Shown one piece after another: positions 59,579 to 64,000 of a stretch of 64,000 nt of DNA (within the stretch, counting starts at the first letter, position 1; every line of letters starts with the position of its first letter). Both the position numbers and the translations under genes were made by a program. The notes under the pieces were generated by a model. The model saw nothing but the letters and a program-made list of their open reading frames with translations. It searched no databases and had not been told where the DNA came from. Source of the stretch: Lathyrus oleraceus (Eukaryota > Streptophyta > Magnoliopsida > Fabales > Fabaceae); assembly GCF_024323335.1 (NCBI RefSeq), contig NC_066584.1, forward strand, positions 270,793,618 to 270,857,617, written 5' to 3'.

Positions 59579-60162
59579 ATTCACGAGGCAGGCGCCGTGA
59601 CATCCACCCTACACCAGAAATTGAAGTTTGTCAAAAATAAGAAGCTGGTGGTGGTAGGGGGAGAAAAGGCTCTCCTGGTTAGCCATTTGTCTTCCTTCTC
59701 TTATATAGACGCTGAGGATGAAGTTGGAACTCCGTTCCAAGCTTTACCTATTGCTGAGCCTATTAAGAAAGGAACTTATTCATTTGCGTCCTATAAAGAT
59801 GCAAAGTTGGCCATTAAGCATGGTGCAACTGCTGGATTGGGGCAAATGATTAAGCTAGAAGACAACAAGTCCCAGGATGGGGCCGAGGCTTTAGCCAGGG
59901 CAAAAGGAAAACAGGCGGTGAAAGAGGATAGGTTTGGGATTGGCTACCAGTCGGACCAAGGCTCGTCTGGACAGAGCAAAGGACGTCGTCATCCATTCAC
60001 GTTCACCAGTGCTGGAATGCTAGATTCAGATTGCGTCTATGCGGTGGGTGAAGAAACTGACAGTGACTGCGAGCTCGAATCGTGGATAAAACCGTACGTA
60101 CCAGGGATGGAGATCCAGAACTGGAAGGCCGAAAAGATCATCACTGTCACTCTGCGTGAAGA
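59579..60162 (+). pseudogene. 3' part of protease region of element E
   Basis: Continuation of the frame cut by SIRE-2: IHEAGAVTSTLHQKLKFVKN, VVGGEKALLVSHLSSFSYID, then an acidic C-terminal section (GRRHPFTFTSAGMLDSDCV, EIQNWKAEKIITVTLREE). It is open to the TAA at 60164-60166. The sequence GTAATATT overlapping that stop corresponds to the splice donor seen in A and C. Confidence 0.82.
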
Positions 60163-60422
60163 GTAATATTTCTGTTTTTCGATTCTGTTTCCATGAAAGC
60201 CATACGTTTTGCCCGAAACGTAATGGTCCATTGTAAGGGCCACCTCATGTGTTTCGTTTTACAACATTTTGCATCATTAATAAATGGATGTTTTTCACAT
60301 TAAAAGCGGTGTTCCCTGTTTTTCATTTATTTTTGCAGTTTAAAACAAAAATAAAAAATGGCAATGTTTATTTTCATTTGTCCTTCCTTTTGATTGGCTT
60401 CGTTCCGACTTTCTTATTCTCC
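60163..60422 (+). other. putative pro-RT intron of element E, acceptor not clear
   Basis: The donor GTAATATT overlaps the stop codon, as in A and C. The coding alignment resumes near 60423 (DLIDNNPVTPSYDFDNP). The obvious acceptor tttttgCAG at 60338 would lead into a stop within a few codons, and the position that keeps frame (after tattctcc) lacks AG, so the acceptor looks mutated. Confidence 0.45.
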
Positions 60423-61531
60423 GGATCTCATTGATAACAATCCTGTTACACCCTCATATGACTTCGACAATCCGATCCATCATGCCAAAGAAGAAGGCGA
60501 AGAAGATTGTGAACTGCCGGAGGAATTAGCCAGGTTGTTGAAACAAGAGGAGAAGGTGATTCAACCGCACGAGGAGCGAGTTGAGATTGTTAATCCAGGC
60601 ACCGAAGAGATCAGAAAGGAAATAAAGGTTGGGGCCGCTTTAGAGGTAAATGCCAGTGCCAAAGAAAGATGGAAAGGTGAGAATGTGTGTGGTCGTCGCA
60701 CCATGGGGCACTTCTTTTTGTTATAAGGTGATGCCATTCGGTCTCAAGGATGCCGGTGCCACGTATCAAAGAGCTATGGTGACTTTGTTTCATGATATGA
60801 TTCATCATGAAATCGAATGCTATGTTGATGACATGATAGCAAAGTCCCAAACAGAAGAGGGGCATTTGGTAGACCTTGCCAAGCTGTTTGACCGGTTGAG
60901 ACAGTTCAAATGGAGGTTGAATCCGAGTAAGTGCACTTTCGGAGTGCGGTCCTATAAACTGCTGAGGTTTATTGTAAGCGAAAGAGGATCGAGTTTTATC
61001 CTGCTAAAGTAAAAGCAATATAAGAAATGCCTGAGCCAAGAACAGAAAAAGAGGTTCGTGGTTTCTTAGGTAGATTGAACTACATGTCATGGTTCATATC
61101 TCATCTAAATGCCTTTCTCGTTTATGTATGGGATGGAAGTTGTGCTACCGGTCGAGGCCCAGATTCCGTCATTGAGAGTCCTGATGGACATGAAATTGAA
61201 AGAGGCGGAATGGGTAAGGACTCGGTATGGAGAGTTGAGCCTGATTGAGGAAGAGGCTGGTAGCCATTTGTCATGGCCAGCGGTACCAGCAGCGAATGAA
61301 GCATGCTTTGACCGAGAGGTACGACCTCGTGTGTATCATGTGGGAGATATGGCGGTGCAAAGGATCCTTTCTCCTCAGAACGACCGTCGGGGCAAGTGGA
61401 CACCCAAATATGAATGCCCATTCGTGGTCAAGAAGGTTTTCTCTGGCGGAGCCTTGTTGTTGACGACCATGGATGGAGAGGATTTTCCATCCCCTGTGAG
61501 TGCGGACGCAGTTAAAAAATACTTCGTATAA
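60423..61531 (+). pseudogene. remnant pol of element E/F: RT pieces joined to the integrase C-terminus
   Basis: Linker EEDCELPEELARLLKQEEKV, then a jump near 60651 to VPKKDGKVRMCV, a second jump near 60692 to VAPWG, RT core PFGLKDAGATYQ and YVDDM (60821-60835), and a frameshift near 60990. After FLGRLNYMSWFISHL a third jump (about 61110) leads to the end of integrase: FSFMYGMEVVLPVEAQ to SADAVKKYFV, stop at 61529-61531. Against element A the three gaps correspond to about 0.26, 0.17 and 1.9 kb; the last removes both RNase H domains and the integrase core with its catalytic triad. It cannot function. Confidence 0.88.
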
Positions 61532-62479
61532 GAAACCCGCTGGACGAAAAGAATAAAATAGTCCAGGCAAAAAAGGGCATCCCGGCGAACCAGAAAAAAT
61601 GAAAAAGGTTCGGGCAAAAATTAGGGATAAAAAGGAAAAACTGTACACCCGGCAAGTCGAAAACCCCACAAGGGCGGCTTGGGCAAAAAAGGGTATCCCG
61701 GTGGATTGAAAACCCGAAAGGGAGGTCCAGGCAAAAGAGGGATTGAAACGAACAACTGCGTCTAGCATGATCGTTTGTGCTTTGGATATGACATGGATAA
61801 TCCCCGGCAAAGATCGGTCGGAAGCGTCTTGTTCGGAAGGCAAAAAGCGCAGAGAGTCTTGAGGACATATGGGTTGTAACCGAGTTGGAACTCGATGAGA
61901 TCACGGGTTCACATTGCCATTAGGATAGATTTTTCCTTTTGTGCGCAATTACCTCTTTTCAGGAATTGCTTCCTGTGTATTGCTCGGTTTTGAGCCATCT
62001 TTTTTCAATCAATAAAATGCATATTCAGTCAAATAATTTTGTTTTTGTTTTCATTACCGCTTTGATTGCAAAAACATCCGTTTATTTTGATAAAGAATCT
62101 TTGCATTTTGAGACATACAGGTCCTTTCCAATGCATGTTCATAAGATTGAAACCGAAAATCTTATTTGGAAGGTTGAGTGACCTAGGTGTTGAAACTTTG
62201 GCACACCTGGGGCACGTTTTTATCTAACGATCTCTTTTGCAGGTGATGTTAGATATTTTCACTCACTTGCAGGTTGTGATGTGAAGCTTTTTGACAAAAG
62301 ATCCCCATGGAGTCCGATCAGGGACGAGGAATTGAAGAATGGTGAAAAGACGGCGAAAGGATCGCGATGATCCTTGAGGATTAATCAAGAAGACTCTTCA
62401 AAGTCTGAAGAAGTGGAAAGTTAATACTTTGGTTAGATGGTGGATACCATCGTTCGACGCGTCGACAGGTGTTCCGTGT

Positions 62480-62810
62480 CGAAGTATTCCCTATTTTCCC
62501 TGGCAGGGTCGGGATTGTTATCTCCCCAGCAGGTTCGAGATCGGTGTTTCCTCGGCAGACAGGCCTGAAGGTTGCTGTTTTCCCTAGCAGGGTTGAGATT
62601 GTTTTATCCCCAGTAAGTCGGAAGGTTTCCGTTTCCCCAGCGGAGGTTTGCGTTGGTGGATTCTTCCCTAGCGAAGTCCCTAAGCGGATCGAGTTCAGTG
62701 GAGGTCATCCCTGGTGAGGGTTGTCCTTTCCCCAGCAACAATGCTATTCCCCAGCAGGGTGGAGATTGGAGTGTTGTCGAGTTCCTCAGCAGAGTGCCTC
62801 GAGCTCTCCA
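62480..62810 (+). repeat. degenerate tccccagcaggg repeats
   Basis: Phrases such as tctccccagcaggttcgag, ttccctagcagggttgag, tatccccagtaag and ttccccagcagggtggag recur every 30-60 bp. They resemble the tctcccyagtagag phrases in the 3' UTR of A. Confidence 0.6.
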
Positions 62811-62951
62811 GTAGAGTCCCCTGGGGAGATACTTTTTATGCATTCATCATTTAGAAAAGCATAGCATATCGCATACCTAGTTGCGTAGCATTTCCATGGT
62901 TATGGAGCATTACGCCGAAAAATAACTCATGCATAAGCATTGCAAGCATGA

Positions 62952-63500
62952 ACTAGTCTCAAGCCGTGGTTACCGTTTGAGAATCGGTTTATTTGGTTGG
63001 AAGATCAGCATCTGCATTGCAATAATCAGCTAGTCTCAAGCCGTGGTTACCGTTTGAGGATTGGTTTCACCGGATGGTGAAGATGTTACTCCGAGGAGGT
63101 TAGCATCATGACGTTACGCGATCAGCGCGACTCAAGTCGTGGTTACCGTTTGAGAGTTGGTTTCGTCGGATGGTGAAGATGTTACTCCGAGGAGGTTAGC
63201 ATCATGACGTTACGCGATCAGCGCGACTCAAGCCGTGGTTACCGTTTGAGAGTTGGTTTCGCCGGATGGTGAAGATGTTACTCCGAGGAGGTTAGCATCA
63301 TGACATTACGCGATCAGCGCGACTCAAGTCGTGGTTACCGTTTGAGAGTTGGTTTCGCTGGATGGTGAAGATATTACTCCGAGGATGTTAGCATCATGAC
63401 GTTATGCGATCAGCGCGACTCAAGCCGTGGTTACCGTTTGAGAGTTGGTTTCGCCGGATGGTGAAGATGTTACTCTGAGGAGTTTAGCATCGTGACGTTG
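62952..63500 (+). repeat. 97-bp tandem repeat in 3' UTR of E/F
   Basis: One partial and about five full copies of the unit seen at 166-540. Unit boundaries at gcgactcaag fall near 63126 and 63223, 97 bp apart. The last copy is followed by the same gttggatcaacggtattccc transition as in B. Confidence 0.88.
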
Positions 63501-63809
63501 GATCAACGGTATTCCCACTGTAGTGCGATATTGGAGGAAGGATTTCTGTCGGGCGGAGATGGAAATTAAAATCAAAGAAGTTTTGGGGTCCAAGAAAAAG
63601 AAAAAGATCAATCAACGAAGTACCGGGGTTCAAAAAAAAAGAAGAGACGAAAAAAGAAGTCTGAAATTTTTGGGGTTCAAGAAAAAGTAAAAGATAATAA
63701 TAATCCCCAGCGGAGCACAAATTGTTCGTTTGTTCTTGGTATTCAACCACTCTTCACTCTGATCATCTGAAAGCCGAGGTTGTTCATATCGACAGGTTCA
63801 CAGTGAATT

Positions 63810-63822
63810 GAATAGGGGCAGC
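63810..63822 (+). other. polypurine tract of element E/F
   Basis: GAATAGGGGCAGC, identical to 1772-1784, before the LTR at 63823. Confidence 0.85.
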
Positions 63823-64000
63823 TGTAACACCTCAAAATTTGCCCTCCTCTTCTTGGGACTAGTTTAGCATATTGCATTTCATGTTTTAGGACATTAGGCA
63901 TTTGCATCTTGCATATCATTTGAAAATAAGAAAAGATCTTCCTCCAAAGTCTTCTCAAAGATGGAGATGTTACATGATTCAAGCCTGAGGGTCTATGTGA
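63823..64000 (+). repeat. start of a B-family 3' LTR, cut by the window end
   Basis: TGTAACACCTCAAAATTTG, with the first 178 bp aligning to LTR B (1785 onward) with scattered changes and small indels. It is unlike the 5' LTR at 42007. Confidence 0.85.

Larger units (their letters stand above)
61532..63822 (+). other. 3' UTR of element E/F (B family)
   Basis: It starts with attgaaaacccgaaaggg and ccaggcaaaa repeats, as after pol in A. From 62763 it aligns with positions 1-1784 of element B but is about 0.7 kb shorter because it lacks the 66-bp array and neighbouring blocks. No coding signal. Confidence 0.8.
42007..64000 (+). mobile_element. Composite Ogre-like element E/F with unlike LTRs
   Basis: Reading from 42007: a 5' LTR, a PBS, ORF1, gag, protease (split by SIRE-2), intron, an RT remnant, the integrase C-terminus, a 3' UTR, a polypurine tract and the start of an LTR at 63823. 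The order is that of one Ogre element, but the 5' LTR begins TGTAAGACCCTAATTTTG and the LTR at 63823 begins TGTAACACCTCAAAATTTG, the family of element B. One insertion would carry matching LTRs, so either two elements were fused or a junction lies within pol. The left flank bases ATAAC (42002-42006) are the likely TSD. Confidence 0.75.

Noticed and set aside
61271..61904. Minus-strand frames of 190 and 130 codons over the end of pol of E
   Set aside because: They overlap the integrase C-terminus read on the plus strand, and the rest lies in the repeat-rich 3' UTR.
62952..63500. CRISPR-like array of regular repeats
   Set aside because: The units are 97-bp head-to-tail tandem repeats without unique spacers, in a plant retroelement.

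Overview
The window looks like a block of intergenic heterochromatin from a large-genome legume, most likely of the pea/vetch tribe (Fabeae). I find no host gene, rRNA or tRNA gene. Essentially all 64 kb can be assigned to LTR retrotransposons stacked inside one another. The legume call rests on several Ogre/Tat-type Ty3/gypsy elements with LTRs of 4-5 kb, an extra ORF in front of gag, a tRNA-Arg-type primer site, an intron between protease and reverse transcriptase, a second (archaeal-type) RNase H, and minisatellites between pol and the 3' LTR. Maximus/SIRE-type Ty1/copia elements with an envelope-like ORF are also present.

Layout, using labels of my own. B: the 3' end of an Ogre-like element (internal 1-1784, 3' LTR 1785-6745), sitting in SIRE-1. 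SIRE-1: the 3' end of a Ty1/copia element (envelope-like pseudogene 6746-7869, 3' LTR 8494-9468), sitting in C. C: a decayed Ogre/Tat gag-pro-RT body (9469-13321), cut again on its right by D. D: a minus-strand Ogre-like element (3' LTR 13322-17986, minisatellite-rich 3' UTR to 19609), cut by A. A: a plus-strand element (5' LTR 19610-24283, gag-pro-pol pseudogenes 24284-30134, 3' UTR to 33411, 3' LTR from 33412). The 3' LTR of A carries a solo LTR, S (34465-38288, TSD TATAC). It is cut at 42007 by the composite element E/F (5' LTR 42007-46827, PBS 46834, ORF1, gag, pro, shredded pol, 3' UTR to 63822, start of a 3' LTR at 63823). SIRE-2 (52142-59573, TSD CATGG) is a complete but coding-poor Ty1/copia element lying in the protease region of E. 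The deepest visible stack is C > D > A > E > SIRE-2.

The coding parts are almost all pseudogenes. The best preserved are ORF1 of E (47748-49202) and the 534-codon archaeal-type RNase H plus integrase frame of A (28530-30134), which keeps the DD35E triad. Decay has two forms: in-frame stops compatible with C-to-T change, and deletions, some with visible microhomology at the junction. The main points for follow-up are: a gag-pro stop codon that overlaps a probable splice donor in three copies, with a splice that keeps frame in two of them; LTRs of different families at the two ends of E/F; a mosaic solo LTR; a microhomology deletion that removed the PBS and gag of A; and a dyad motif recurring across SIRE-2. 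Most of the biology fits known retrotransposon lineages. I did not find a clearly new gene system. Coordinates of LTR ends come from TG/CA ends, PPT/PBS adjacency and TSDs read by eye. Comparisons between copies are hand alignments.
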